A program made the translations under genes and the position numbers. Source: Fragum whitleyi (taxonomy: Eukaryota; Mollusca; Bivalvia; Cardiida; Cardiidae). Taken from it: DNA of 64,000 bases. The stretch lies in contig OX411548.1 of assembly GCA_948146395.1 (NCBI GenBank), forward strand, positions 63,507,020 through 63,571,019, written 5' to 3'. The stretch's first letter is position 1. Each line of letters opens with the position of its first letter. Of the stretch, positions 49,153-59,838 are shown piece after piece. The notes below the pieces were generated by a model. The model worked only from the letters and a program-made list of their open reading frames with translations, did no database searches and was not told the DNA's origin.

Positions 49153-49366
49153 CCGACAGCGGCACCAATCCTTTCCGACTATTGTCTCTCACCAATGGGT
49201 TGATAATCGTAGACGTATGTGAGATAGCATCTGGAGGCTAGGAAAGGATGTGATGGTAGTACTGGTGAGAGAAATACCAGGAATTCATTGTTAGGTGTCC
49301 AGCCTCCACGATATAACTGAAACATTGTTGAAAGTGGGATAAAACCCTATTCAATCAATCAATGCT
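49153..49366 (+). mobile_element. SINE, 5' truncated
   Basis: gccgacagcggcaccaatcc, gtctctcaccaatgggttga, ggctaggaaaggatgtgatg, tail ctattcaatcaatcaatg. Confidence 0.65.
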
Positions 49367-50014
49367 TTTGAAACAATTATGGGTAGAGAAAAATCCTGCC
49401 CTCAGTATTTTGATCTGTTTCCACTATTAGTTTTCCTTCTCTAAAATTTTTTTAAACATTCTGCATTGAAAAGTTAATTTGAATTTAAGGTTTAAGGAAT
49501 CTGTGGTCATCATTTACATTGTATTTAGATTATAATGGTTAGCAGTCTACAAGAAAATCATTTGGAAACATCATGAATTTGAGGGTTGAGGTTTTCCTGG
49601 AATTTAACGGATGCTTCATTATAATCAAATGACCATACATCTGTTGGTCTAAGAAGAATACTTTTTTGTGAAAAAATTTAATGGGCACTGATGAAACAAT
49701 TTCTGTTAAAAATCGAGCTGTAAATATTTTGTTTTGGATTATTTGGTAAATAATTAATTCAAATGTTATTGTTTAGTTTTGTAAAAAGTTGAATCGAAAC
49801 AATAGCCATTTCATTTTCTTTAGTTAAATGAATTATTTGTTTAATTGTATATGAAATTTGATGAAATATATTGACTTGCAACTGAATTCATGATGTTTTG
49901 CCATTATAACTATATTATCATTAGGTCATTGTCGAATTCCTTTCATTTATAGCATGTCTATTAAGTTAATGATTTATATATGTTATATTTAATCTTCTGG
50001 CACTTTTATACAAG

Positions 50015-50113
50015 GTACTCCTGGTCTAATGGTAGCGACAATGCCGGGTTTGAGCCCTGGCGCACAACTAACACTTGGAGCAACCGGATTGGGAGCCCAG
50101 GCACAGCTTTGTG
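50015..50113 (+). CDS. PTBP1: PTBP exon 8: linker
   Basis: 99 nt, phase 1/1 (residues 264-295 plus split codons). Translation after the split Gly: TPGLMVATMPGLSPGAQL then TLGATGLGAQAQLC. It is a Gly/Ala/Leu/Pro-rich low-complexity linker, like the AIPQAAGL- and PGALSPLAIP-type linkers of vertebrate PTBPs. The donor gtacaa at 50114 is weak but keeps phase 1; the acceptor acaag is also weak, with a short pyrimidine tract. Weak sites, a length divisible by 3 and symmetric phase suggest possible alternative use. A MITE with ~60-bp terminal inverted repeats begins 147 nt downstream. Confidence 0.8.
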
Positions 50114-50259
50114 GTACAATTGTGTATAATTTTCTCTTTCTAGATTTATATATATATATTTACCATTCTCTCTCGTTTTCTTCTCCGTATAACTGGATCT
50201 GTCTGCGGCTGTTTTGTTAGCAAACCCGTTCTGAGAAATCTGTTGTGACAATCTTGTTA

Positions 50260-50713
50260 CATTCGGAGTGACACCATTCGGCCAATCTCACAATCAACCT
50301 CGGATGTACATAGACGGACTATTTTTGAAAATTGAGGGAAACCCTTGGAAAAGCTTGATGACGTCAGTTAAAATGGCGTTAGCCCTCGAAACTTTGAGTG
50401 AAAACATTTGACATCGTCAACACTACTTGTTTAAGTCACCGACGTGAAACAATCGTATCCTTATATAAATATCTTTAGATTCTTGAATAACCACTGAAAA
50501 ATCTTAATTTTTGAGAACGATTCGTCATTCTCAAAAATAAAACATTATTCAGCTGTTTTTTACTGTAAAAGATATAAATCTACAGTGCTAGTTTTTCTTA
50601 CGCTGTTTCCGCCTGACAAAATGCACAATTTTGTTACATACTTATCCGCCCTACATACATCCGAGGTCAGGTCTGTTGTAGTTTACGGAAATGGCCGAGT
50701 GATGCTCCGAATG
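50260..50713. mobile_element. TIR-type MITE, ~454 bp
   Basis: cattcggagtgacaccattc with ggcc at the left and an inverted, slightly diverged copy at the right (ggccgagtgatgctccgaat). Similarity extends ~60 bp inward (cctcggatgtacatag / ctacatacatccgagg). Confidence 0.62.
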
Positions 50714-51373
50714 AACCTTATTAGTGTTTGACATTTTCTCTGTGGTTAAAACCTTTGAGGGATCAGTGCAAAACTATTGTAAGTGGCTATGTATTAATAG
50801 GCACTTAAAATAGATTTGCTCTGTCCTCTCGATTATTCTTCATTTGAGAGGTTGGAATATATTCCTTGCAAGTGGCTGTAAAAATATATGCTCTTGTCGT
50901 AGTTTTGCTCCGATCTCTCAAATTCTTTACTAGGAAAAAGAGCTTTGTTAGGTTTCATTTGTCGTGTGCATGCAAGTAATAAATTCCTTTTATAGCTTAT
51001 TGTTCTTTCAAGAATTGGTTTCCATTTGTCAGTTTTCTTCCAAAAAAATGAAAACTTTTACGAGAATTTTTGTGGATGACTTAAGTGAAGAAAAACTTAA
51101 CTAGAAGCAGTATGCTATTTCTGTCAAGGAAGTTTATTTCTATGTTTGGCTGTCAAAGCTTTAATTGGTTTTCACAGAATTTTTTCAAGCAGTTCAGCCT
51201 GCTGTACAATATTTTTAACTTTCTTGAAAATTTTAGGAACTACTGAAAGAGTTTAAACCAAATGCTAGATAGACTATCATGCCGACTTAAGACTTTACGA
51301 AATCTACATATCATATTTTATGTAAAATCTATCTAAGACTTAATTTTTTCCTGGATTGTTCTAATGTAAATCA

Positions 51374-51611
51374 GGGCCCAAGGTTATAAAACTTTTCTCA
51401 GGCTCAGGCTCAATTTTCACAGATTTTAGATTAAAACGTATGAAAATAAAAGATGATATTAATAAGTTGTTATTTATAACAACTTATTAATATTGTCTTT
51501 TATTTCAATACATTAAAATCAGTATTTAAACAGAATTATGGCTTTTATTTTGAATTGAAATTTGAGAAAATTTTGAATTGAGCCTGAGAAAAGTTTTATA
51601 ACCTCGGGCCC
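51374..51611. mobile_element. TIR-type MITE (GGGCCC ends)
   Basis: GGGCCCaaggttataaaact, ttctcaggctca and the inverse with cgGGGCCC-type end, plus a central palindrome aagttgttatttataacaac. Arms exceed 30 bp. Confidence 0.65.
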
Positions 51612-52031
51612 AGGTGATCTTTTCCTAAGTGCCTTGAGATCTAAAAAATCACAAGGCTTTTGTAGGTTGAGGTAATATAAGGTACAAATTTAGGTTTATT
51701 TTACAAAAAGTGCACTTAACAGTTTCTTTCAAAGGAGTTGCATAATAACAAAGCTCTTTTTCTTTTCTTTATTTACTTAAGACAAAAACATGTTTCTTCT
51801 ATTATCTATCTCTGAAAGCTGTTTGAATAGCAGTTCGGCAAAGTATATCTCTAATAAAAAGCATATCTCATCTAATTAGATAAATTAATACTCATCTTGT
51901 ATTCATAAAACTGGAAATGAATAAAAGAAATCTACTCTTCATAAGCTTAATTCTAAGACTGACTATGCCCTTTAAATTTACCAAAGAAGAGCATGCAATA
52001 TACAGCTAATTTCATGGTTAGTCTTTCACAG

Positions 52032-52230
52032 ACTGAGGCACTCATTCTTTCTGATTTTTTGTCTTCCACCAATGGGTCAATAATCGTAGACCTATGTGGG
52101 ATAGCAGCTGGAGGCTAGGAAAGGATGTAATTGTAGTACTGGTGTGAGAAATTAAAGGAATCCATTGTTAGGTACTCCAGAGGCTGCAACAGAAAAAATG
52201 TTGAAAGTGACTTAAAACTCCATTCAAGTT
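52032..52230 (+). mobile_element. SINE, 5' truncated
   Basis: gaggcactcattctttctg, tcttccaccaatgggtcaat, ggctaggaaaggatgtaatt and a degraded tail. Confidence 0.62.
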
Positions 52231-52712
52231 CATACAAATCATGGATAGTCATACGATTGGTTTTATTGTTTGCTATAAGTGCTCTTTTAGCACTAAGTTT
52301 TACTTGATCATGATTTAATGTTTTCTTTCACGGTAAGGTCAGGCTTAAGTTTCCAGGCTAATCTTTTGGACTGTTTAAGAAAATATGCTGTCTTTTCAAA
52401 CGAATTCTTCTTGGCCTTATGGTAGTGGACCTGTAATTGTTCTGCAACGTTTTGGAAGAAATAAAATTTAACAGTGTTGACCGAGGTTTCCTAATGGTTT
52501 TCATTTAGTAAACTTTGGTCAACATTGTGAAAGATCATGTGTTCCGAAATGTTGCGAACTTCTACGGGTTCAATTCTTTGAAGTCCGATTTCTTCCAATA
52601 TATCTTATACTTTTGCATGCTTTTATATCTTAAATCTTAACATTTCAAACCTAGATGCTATGCTTTCCTGAGCATCTAGGTATGAAAAATTCTAACTGAT
52701 TTTCTTTTTCAG

Positions 52713-52841
52713 ATTTTTACTTCATATCTTACACAAGATTGGACATTTCGTACTGTGTCGTTTCTAACAGGTATCGGTCAATCAGAGATCAATTATGAAC
52801 TTCAAGAGATTTTGGACAAAAATAGAATTGTAGAAAACTAA
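52713..52841 (+). CDS. Unassigned terminal-exon-like ORF in intron 8
   Basis: A strong acceptor (ttttctttttcag at 52700-52712) is followed by 42 codons in phase 0 and a TAA. The peptide includes FTSYLTQDWTFRTVSFLTG, then IGQSEINYELQEILDKNRIV. It looks more protein-like than the surrounding intron: mixed hydrophobic and charged residues, ending in a helix-like acidic/basic segment. I do not recognise the family. It cannot follow the phase-1 PTBP exon 8, so it is not a simple alternative last exon there. It could be the last exon of a nested gene, a retro-copy fragment or chance. A 10-bp stem hairpin lies just upstream (about 52650-52681). Confidence 0.35.
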   Translation: MFTSYLTQDWTFRTVSFLTGIGQSEINYELQEILDKNRIVEN

Positions 52842-53497
52842 AGAAACTGAAAATGACCAAAATGGCTGTCAACTAAGATTGTGTTGATACTACTAACATG
52901 TCCAATCTTGCATTGAATACAGCTTTGTAATTGCTCTTATGATTCCTCCAGATGCTTACTTTTGATATACCTGAAAGATACTTCTTATTCTGTAAATGTG
53001 ATTTTCACCAACTATTCTTATCTGATTGATATTTTGTTTTGTTCAATGGGACAAAACCTAATCCTTCATAATTCAAGGCTGTAACCTTGATGTAAGCAGA
53101 GTAAGAACAGTTGGGGAAATTACTATACCACTTCCAAGTGCTTTCTTTTATATGTTGACTTGATAAATTTGATGCTTTTTATAGATCCTATTTCTCAATT
53201 ATGTAATGACAAATAGCAGGGTCATTAAAATTAAATAATCTTACCCATGATCTAGTATTATATTAATTCATGTTGAACTGGTATTATAAGCCACTGTTTC
53301 TTTTGGACCTCTCACTTAATTTTCAAGTTTGGTATGTGACCATGCGCTACTCCCTGAAATATTTCTACTTAACATTGGGGCCACAGGCTGTAGATTCACC
53401 AAAAAGGGCCCCTGGATATATAATAATGGTGCAATGTAAAAAAATCTTTTTCTCTGAAACTACTGTGTATCTTCAGGTGTTGCTCATTTTATGCTCA

Positions 53498-53616
53498 TTA
53501 GCTCACCTTGAGCATATAAAGTGCTCAAGGTGAGATAATAAGCATAAAATGAGCAACAATGTTGCAGGGGTCAAGGAGGCTCAAGTGAACAATTTAGGAC
53601 CATCATGGTCCTCTTG
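53498..53616 (+). mobile_element. Minimal B-type element with fold-back flank
   Basis: Only the head palindrome (TTAGCTCACCTTGAGCA ... tgctcaaggtgag) and the 3' end (caagtgaacaatttaggacc, hairpin, CTTG at 53613-53616) remain. Immediately after the head palindrome lies an inverted copy of the 5' flank: gttgctcattttatgct at 53479-53495 reappears inverted as agcataaaatgagcaac at about 53541-53557. The whole forms a ~79-bp palindrome. Confidence 0.7.
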
Positions 53617-53785
53617 TGTTGTTCTTTTTCCAAGACAATAAGCAAGTAAACAGAAATGTAGTCACCTGAATGTGATCTACTCAAAATGATTCTAAATTCC
53701 CTGGTATTTGTCATTTCAAGACTGTTTCCTTCCTCTATGAAATGATTTTATATACAGTAGTTTTCTTCTTAAATGTGTATGACAT

Positions 53786-53823
53786 CTTTCTCAAACTATT
53801 TCTCCTCTTTCTGTCTGTTTTAG
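53786..53823 (+). promoter_or_regulatory. CU-rich splicing tract before the microexon
   Basis: The 38 nt before exon 9 are pyrimidine-rich, with catctttctc and then tctcctctttctgtctg ending in ttttag. It includes matches to the known PTB-binding patterns UCUU and YCUNYY. It serves as the polypyrimidine tract of the acceptor, and it could mediate autoregulation, as is known for vertebrate PTBP1 pre-mRNA. The autoregulatory role is inferred. Confidence 0.5.
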
Positions 53824-53847
53824 CTTCTAGCATGCCAGGACTAGCAG
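53824..53847 (+). CDS. PTBP1: PTBP exon 9: 24-nt microexon (linker)
   Basis: 24 nt, phase 1/1. The acceptor is ctgtctgttttag and the donor is gtaaga at 53848. It reads (A)SSMPGLA(G), residues 296-304. The MPGLAG end matches the IPGLAG segment just before RRM3 in vertebrate PTBP1. Both splice sites are strong and the CU-rich tract before it contains several PTB-type motifs (UCUCCUC, UUUCUGUCU), so binding by the PTBP product itself is plausible; that is inference. Too short to be seen by ORF length, so the call depends on phase and splice sites. Confidence 0.82.
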
Positions 53848-53989
53848 GTAAGACCCACACAATTCTGTCTTTGATTCAGTCATGATTTTATCCTAGCTCA
53901 AAGCAAAAATGATGATGGATTTAATCATTAGGGTTCATGATATTCTCATTTAGAAATCTGATGGATTTTGAAGCATTGTTTCGAAACTT

Positions 53990-54350
53990 CAGCTAGGCTA
54001 CTTTTGGAGAAAACCTTAGGGTTGCTATTGCCTATAGTTGTGTTATGGTTGCCATTCTCTTGTGGAAACTTTGACATTTCGATGGCTAAGTGCAAAAGGG
54101 TTGTAACTCCCTATAACCATATAGGGAGTTATAACTGTTTTGAGCTGAGCCATCGATTTGTGATATCTTGCATAATTCTTCAGGCATTCTTTTGAACTTT
54201 GGAATATATGATCACTTTCGAAAGAGCAACCTATATTACCTAAAGGGAAAACTAATTGCATTATTGTATGAATTATGCCCCATTTTTACCTTGATTTTGA
54301 TTCACTAGTGTCCAGCATTTTACAGCTGAGTATATAAGGACATATTTGTC
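53990..54350 (+). mobile_element. F-type fragment split by a palindromic MITE
   Basis: Left part (ggagaaaaccttagggttg, about 53995-54075) and right part (gaaagagcaacctatatta to cagcattttacagctgag, about 54160-54330) match the F-type body. They are separated by the palindromic MITE at 54079-54153. Confidence 0.5.
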
Positions 54351-55388
54351 GTGATCTGCTGATAAGCCTTTGCAGATATAGATCTATGTGAACTTAAATA
54401 CAAACATATTTTTGTGTATATCTTCTGCCAACTAAGATATTTCAAGATCTTGGAAACATTAAGGATTTTGAAACTAAGTTCTATTTTCACCATGACTTTC
54501 GCACACTAAGATTTTGTGCCAAACAAAATTAATTTGAACTACCTTGATACAGGTGTAATATATTACCTCAAAGCTGAGAAAAAAATCTGTTGAAAAGAAG
54601 CTGGGATTTAATCATGAATGATGATCTTTGAATTTGAGTTGTTCTTTATATAGTTGCTGTTAACTGATTTATTTAACTGCTTTAGGTTACACTAAGCTCA
54701 AAAGTGTTTCAAATAGAATTGTTGTACAGTTATGTTTCTCTGCAAAATACTTTGATGGCTTAGTGCAAAACTGTTGTAACTGCCTATAAACATATAGGCA
54801 GTAACAATTGTTTCACACTGAGCCATTGACTTACAACAATTTGTTTATTTTGAATATTCCAAATGACTTTGTTTGGAATAATGAATAAGTTCTAAAGGGT
54901 ATTTTGAGAATGGATTATAACTGCAGCTATTATTTGAAGCTCTTTTGAATTAACACTGCTTTTCTGTTATTTATCTCCAACTTGCTATCATCCATATATA
55001 TTCACATATCACACAATCATATCAATATATACCATATATAATTATATAGTTATGTGTATGGCAAGAAAATATTAAGCTATCTACAAATATTTACTAGTTG
55101 TTGCAGATTAAAAAAAAAAAAAAAAAAAAGAGTTTATAAATATTGAATATTAAACAAAAAGGTGAATTTTTTGTAGTGTAAAAATCTTTCATTGACATTT
55201 AAGTGTTCAAAACATGAGACAAAATCAATGTTGTCTATCAACATCATAATACTATGCTCATCCCTCTTAGATTATTTATACATGCATTTCCTAGAGTGGT
55301 TTTGGTCTTGCAAAATTAATTTTATACATGCTTTATAAAAAAATAAAGAAAAGAAAAATTATAAACTGAAAGAATTTTTAATTTCTGT

Positions 55389-55779
55389 TTAACCCTTTCC
55401 TGTTTTACAAAATGAAAGACCTGTCCAGATTCAAAGGTTTTGTTAATCATATTTCAAAGTATTTTTAAATTGAAAAATAACCATTCAGTAGGGTAAAAAA
55501 TAGTGTTGAAAAAGAAGAAATTGCTTGTCAGAAGCAATTTCTTCTTTTTTATGCCCCCGATAGGGAGGCATCATAAATTTGACTTGTCCGTCCGTCCGTC
55601 TGTCTGTCCGTCCGTCCGTCCGTCATTCCGTCCAAAAACTTTAACATTGGCCATAACTTCTAAATCAAAGCGGTGTCGGGGGCATTGTCATCTTACAGTG
55701 ACAGCTCTTGTTTACAATGTTTTCTCGATCATAAAATCACAGGCACATAAAAAGCAGGAATTAAACAGGAAAGGGTTAA
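55389..55779. mobile_element. piggyBac-like MITE hosting a C-type element
   Basis: TTAA-CCCTTTCCTGTTT (55389-55405) and the inverse AAACAGGAAAGGG-TTAA (55763-55779), 13-bp termini plus TTAA. The C-type element at 55549-55710 is inserted inside. Confidence 0.65.
55549..55710 (+). mobile_element. C-type Helentron-like element, copy 2 (nested)
   Basis: Near-identical to the copy at 48087 apart from microsatellite length. It sits within a piggyBac-like MITE (55389-55779). A perfect inverted repeat (17-bp arms 55509-55525 and 55531-55547, core gaagaaattgctt) lies immediately 5' of it. Confidence 0.75.
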
Positions 55780-56294
55780 GACACTGAATTGCTTCGGTTT
55801 GCTCATAATAGTAAACTAATAGCTTCTAGATATACTCTTGTATCATTTTTGGCATGACCAATATAACCTCTAGAATTTTTAATTAGAATTCCTTGTCTTG
55901 AAGGAGGCTCTTGCCTCGTGTAAACTGTTCTGGCATTTTGGCAACAGCTGTCTTGCATGGTGGTAAATCCATTTTTTTGAATGTCTATAGCTCATCTGTT
56001 AGCCAAGTTTCATGCTGCACATCATTCAAAAAGCATGAATAATTATCAACCTGTATGTATTTGCTCTTTCCTTGAACTCATAAAAATAAAAAAAAAAGAG
56101 AAAAAGGGAAAATGATGAATTTAAGATTAATTATATCTCATTATTAAAACAAAAGATCTAGTAAAAGATAACCATAATTTAATTAATTGACATTCTTATG
56201 TACTAAGTTTCAACATGTACTAAAAAGGACTACAAGTCATTACCTTTAACATGTTGAGTGAAAACAAAAAATCTATTGCATGTTGACATAGTTT

Positions 56295-57227
56295 TTAGCT
56301 CACCTGAGCACGAAGTGCTCAAGGTGAGCTATTGGGATCGTAGAATGTCCGTCGTCCGTCGTCAGTCGTGCGTTGTGCGTCGTCCGTCGTGCGTCGTGCG
56401 TCGTCCACAATTTCTTTAAACATCTTCTCCTCCTAAACCAGTGGGCCAATCTTGATGAAACTTGGCAGGGATGTTCCTTGGGTCAAGCTCTACCAAAGTT
56501 GTTCAATTAAAAGAAATCCACCCTTAACTTTCCCTTTACCCTTAACAAAAAGGGTGAAAATATGAAAATCTTTAAAAATCTTCTTCTCTGAAACCAGAAG
56601 GCAGACAGCTTTCATATTTGGTATGTAGCATCATTTAGTGGACCTCTACCAAGTTTGTTCATATCAAGACCCTGGGGTCATATTTGGGCTTTGCCCGGGC
56701 CCAACCCTTTTTACATAGAATCAAAGAGCGAAAATCATTAAAAATCTTCTTCTCTGTAACCAGATGGAAGACAGCTTAAATATTTGGTGTGTAGCATCAC
56801 CTAGTGGGCCTCTACCAAGTTTGTTTGTAACAAGACCCTTGGGTCATATTTTGGCTTTGCACGGGTGCATCCCTTTATCTCTTATGAGCACGAAGGGTAA
56901 AAAATGAAAATCTTCAAAAATCTTCTTCTCTGAAACCAGAAGGCAGACAGCTTTCATATTTGGTATGTAGCATCATCTAGTGGACCTCTTCCAAGTTTGT
57001 TCATATCAAGACCCTGGGGTCACTTTTGGGGTCCATCCGGGTGCATCCCTTTTTACATAGAATCAAAGAGCAAAAAGGCATATCTGTCTTGCTCTTCGCT
57101 GAAAACGTTCCATGGTATTGATCTTAGGCAATTATCTTCTTTTTGACATCTGCCTATCTATTTAATGTGATGTCCTTGGGGTCATAGAGACTCAGGTGAG
57201 CGATCTAGGACCATCTTGGTCCTCTTG
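56295..57227 (+). mobile_element. B-type Helentron-like element, copy 3
   Basis: Full head palindrome, TCCGTCGTCCGTCG microsatellite, three to four ~180-bp repeats (aaccagaaggcagacagc), 3' caggtgagcg, hairpin aggacc-atctt-ggtcct, CTTG at 57224-57227 then T. Confidence 0.78.
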
Positions 57228-57631
57228 TATAAAATTGTAAAATCTTTAGTGCATTTAAATTGCATTAATTTTGCACACATTTTCTCCCAAATACTTTCTA
57301 TTTCTTTCTGGAAATTTCAGCCTTATTTCTCTGGTTATTTTCATCCTAAAATTCTATCTTTGGATGTTGCTAAATTTCTCGACATCTTGTGATTTAACTG
57401 TGCAAAGTTACTAATTAGGCTTTATCCTGCTGCACATTGATTTTGCAGAAAAAATATCTTTTAAAGGACAGATAACAACCTTTAACTAGAGGTATTGGTC
57501 CTGTTTGCTTTTGTTCCCTGGAGTAATTGCAACCTTCAGAAGCAGTAGATTTTTTCCACCGTAAGTCTAAGAACAGGGATTAGTGTCCTCTGAATTACAA
57601 CATGAAATCAGAAAATGTAGTGAATAGATAC

Positions 57632-57877
57632 TTAACCCTTGTCATGCTGATCCCAGAATATTCCTGTTTTGGCAGGAGATGCAGACAAACATCAGCCTGC
57701 ACATATGTGCAGTCTGATCTTAGTATGCACCAACTGTATATCTAGTATGGCCAAGAATTATGTAAAGATGTAATTTTCAAGAGAAACATTCACAAAAAAC
57801 ATCTTCTTTCAGAGTCATCAGCACTTAAATTTGAGTGTAATAGTGTAAGGAATTTTATTTAGCATGAGAAGGGTTAA
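57632..57877. mobile_element. piggyBac-like MITE (TTAA-flanked)
   Basis: TTAA-CCCTTgtcatgctga at the left and agcatgagAAGGG-TTAA at the right, about 246 bp, with a central hairpin (cagcctgcacatatgtgca). TTAA flanks and CCCTT termini are as in piggyBac-type elements. A relative lies at 38309-38557 (left TTAA mutated). Confidence 0.65.
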
Positions 57878-59768
57878 ATACTTTTGCATGTCATTTTTTC
57901 AAACCTTTAGGCTTATGATGAGGGATATTTTAGGGCAATATTGATATCCAAGTTTCAGCAAAGAAGTTATAGACATCGCATGTGGATCAAACGATGTTCA
58001 TGCTAATGGTGTCATGTTCCTTTGTTTTCTGATTTTTTTGTCAGCAGGATAAAGCAAATCCAAATCTTTCTGAAACTTTAGTTAGCTTAGGTAAAAGAGA
58101 GCTTTCCTGAGTCCCCTCTCAATTTCTATTAACATTTTTAGTTAACTGTTAATCCTTCGTTTTACTTCAAAAAAATATTTACAGAATTTATGAGAAAAGA
58201 ATGATCATCTTTCTAAAGTAAATCTTGAATTTAAAGTTAAGTTATGCTTCTCTTAAGTAAACAATGTTGTAATTAATGAACAATTATGATATTAAAATAT
58301 GTATTCTGATGTGCAGTATGAATCTTGGATTCTTTAAGAAATGTAATCATATTTTTAAAAAAAAAACAAACTGAATGCCGTTACCATAATACCATAATTT
58401 TGAGGCAATAAGCTGTTCTTACTTTTTAACTAGCCCTGAATTTCAAATCAAATGATAAGGATTTCAGGATAATAAAATTAGCATATAAGCTGCATCAATT
58501 TATATACTTTTAAAGTTTTCAATAGATAAGCAACAGCTAATTGTCCAGAAATTACGGTATATGATTTATTTGCCATAAATAGAGGTTTACGAAGTTTACC
58601 GATTCTCAAATCTTAGAGTATATTTTTAGCAGATTCGATGGTATACCCCGGTGCAGGACAGTTTGTGCCAGTTTTGGACACATTATTAACACCAAGTATA
58701 GTTATTATTTTATTATATATGAATAAATACATTGACTTTTGTACTATTTTAAGACATGAACATATTTATTAATTACCCTTAATGAATTTTAAGTCGTTAA
58801 TGCCTTCACACAATGAGTATCCATTTATAACTCAAACATTAATTCAAGTCACTATAATGATGAAGCTATTGGGATTGATCTGCATGAAACAGTGGTAATT
58901 GCCTTTACAGAGAAAAGGCAAATACAACTGTTTTGCACTGAGTAGTCAATTTGTCTTCTACACAGGTACACAAAAAATTATGCATTATTTAAAGCATCAT
59001 CAGCAACAGTGAAGAGCATTAATTTCCTAACAAGATACCATAATTTCCTGTTGATTCACTGCATCAATTCCTCAAACATAAGCCAACATTGAAAATGATC
59101 ATGCTGTTTGAATCAAGATTATTGAAAATAATTCCAATAAATATACAGAATTTAAAAAGAATTGGGTAATCTTTTCATAAATTTGACCCCTACTCCAACA
59201 AAAATACTATATAGATCTAGTATTTAAAGAATGATAAAGAATCAAAAAGGAATAAGCTCAACTATTCACAAAATTTGAATTACATATATAGTCTAGTGTT
59301 TTAAGAAGTTGATATTTGGAATGTTATTTTATATGGTGTTGGATGTAGCACATTGTGATTGGTTGCACATTGGTTATCAGTTATTTTGAATGTTCTAAAT
59401 ATTTAGATAGTTTCTAACACAAAACATTCATATATTTTTATTTGTCAAAGTTACCAATGTATGATGAATGTAGTTAATGGCAATGCCAATTTATTCCATT
59501 TGCAAAAAAAGAAGGATTTGTAGAAAATAAAAGCTTTGTCCTTGTCCTTCTCATTAATAAATTCCAAGAGCTTTGTATGATTCTAACAATTGTTTAACAG
59601 CATGAAAATAGTTATTGTTCGTTATTTCATGATATTGTGTGACCTCATCAAGTTTATATTGCCAAAGAGAAATTAAAATATGTTTTTGTTTAACTGAAAT
59701 ATATCATAATATGGCTGAAAGGTTGTGTGCATATCATAAATAAAAAATGTAATTTGGAAATTGTTGAT

Positions 59769-59838
59769 AACTCAGTGCAAAACATTTGTAACTGCCTATA
59801 AACATATAGGCAGTTACAAATGTTTTGCACCAAGTAAT
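59769..59838. mobile_element. Type-1 palindromic MITE with mirrored substitution
   Basis: Arm aaaacatttgtaactgcctat pairs perfectly with the right arm. Both arms carry the same change (catttg where the usual arm has cagttg). Confidence 0.7.

Larger units (their letters stand above)
36678..50014 (+). other. PTBP intron 7 (13.3 kb)
   Basis: It holds palindromic MITEs (36820, 39162, 41892, 43749, 44219, 47095), many SINEs (37660, 37958, 39105, 43308 minus, 43820, 44569, 49153), a piggyBac-like MITE (38309), a B-type element inserted into a G-type repeat (39700-41820), an A-type element (45551) and a C-type element (48087). 42000-43180 and 47170-48080 contain nothing I can name. The acceptor is tatacaag at 50007-50014. 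Confidence 0.7.
50114..53823 (+). other. PTBP intron 8
   Basis: It contains two TIR-type MITEs (50260-50713, 51374-51611), a palindromic MITE (50757), a SINE fragment (52032), a gtagtgga MITE (52420), the terminal-exon-like ORF (52713-52841) and a minimal B-type element (53498-53616). It ends in a long CU-rich tract (about 53786-53823). Confidence 0.7.

Noticed and set aside
52713..52841. Alternative last exon of PTBP
   Set aside because: Phase 0 does not fit exon 8 (phase 1) and the peptide has no similarity to PTBP C-termini; kept only as unassigned.
54043..54261. Open frames sharing KTVVTPYMFIGSYN-like peptides (also 36790, 43676)
   Set aside because: They are translations of type-1 palindromic MITEs on either strand.
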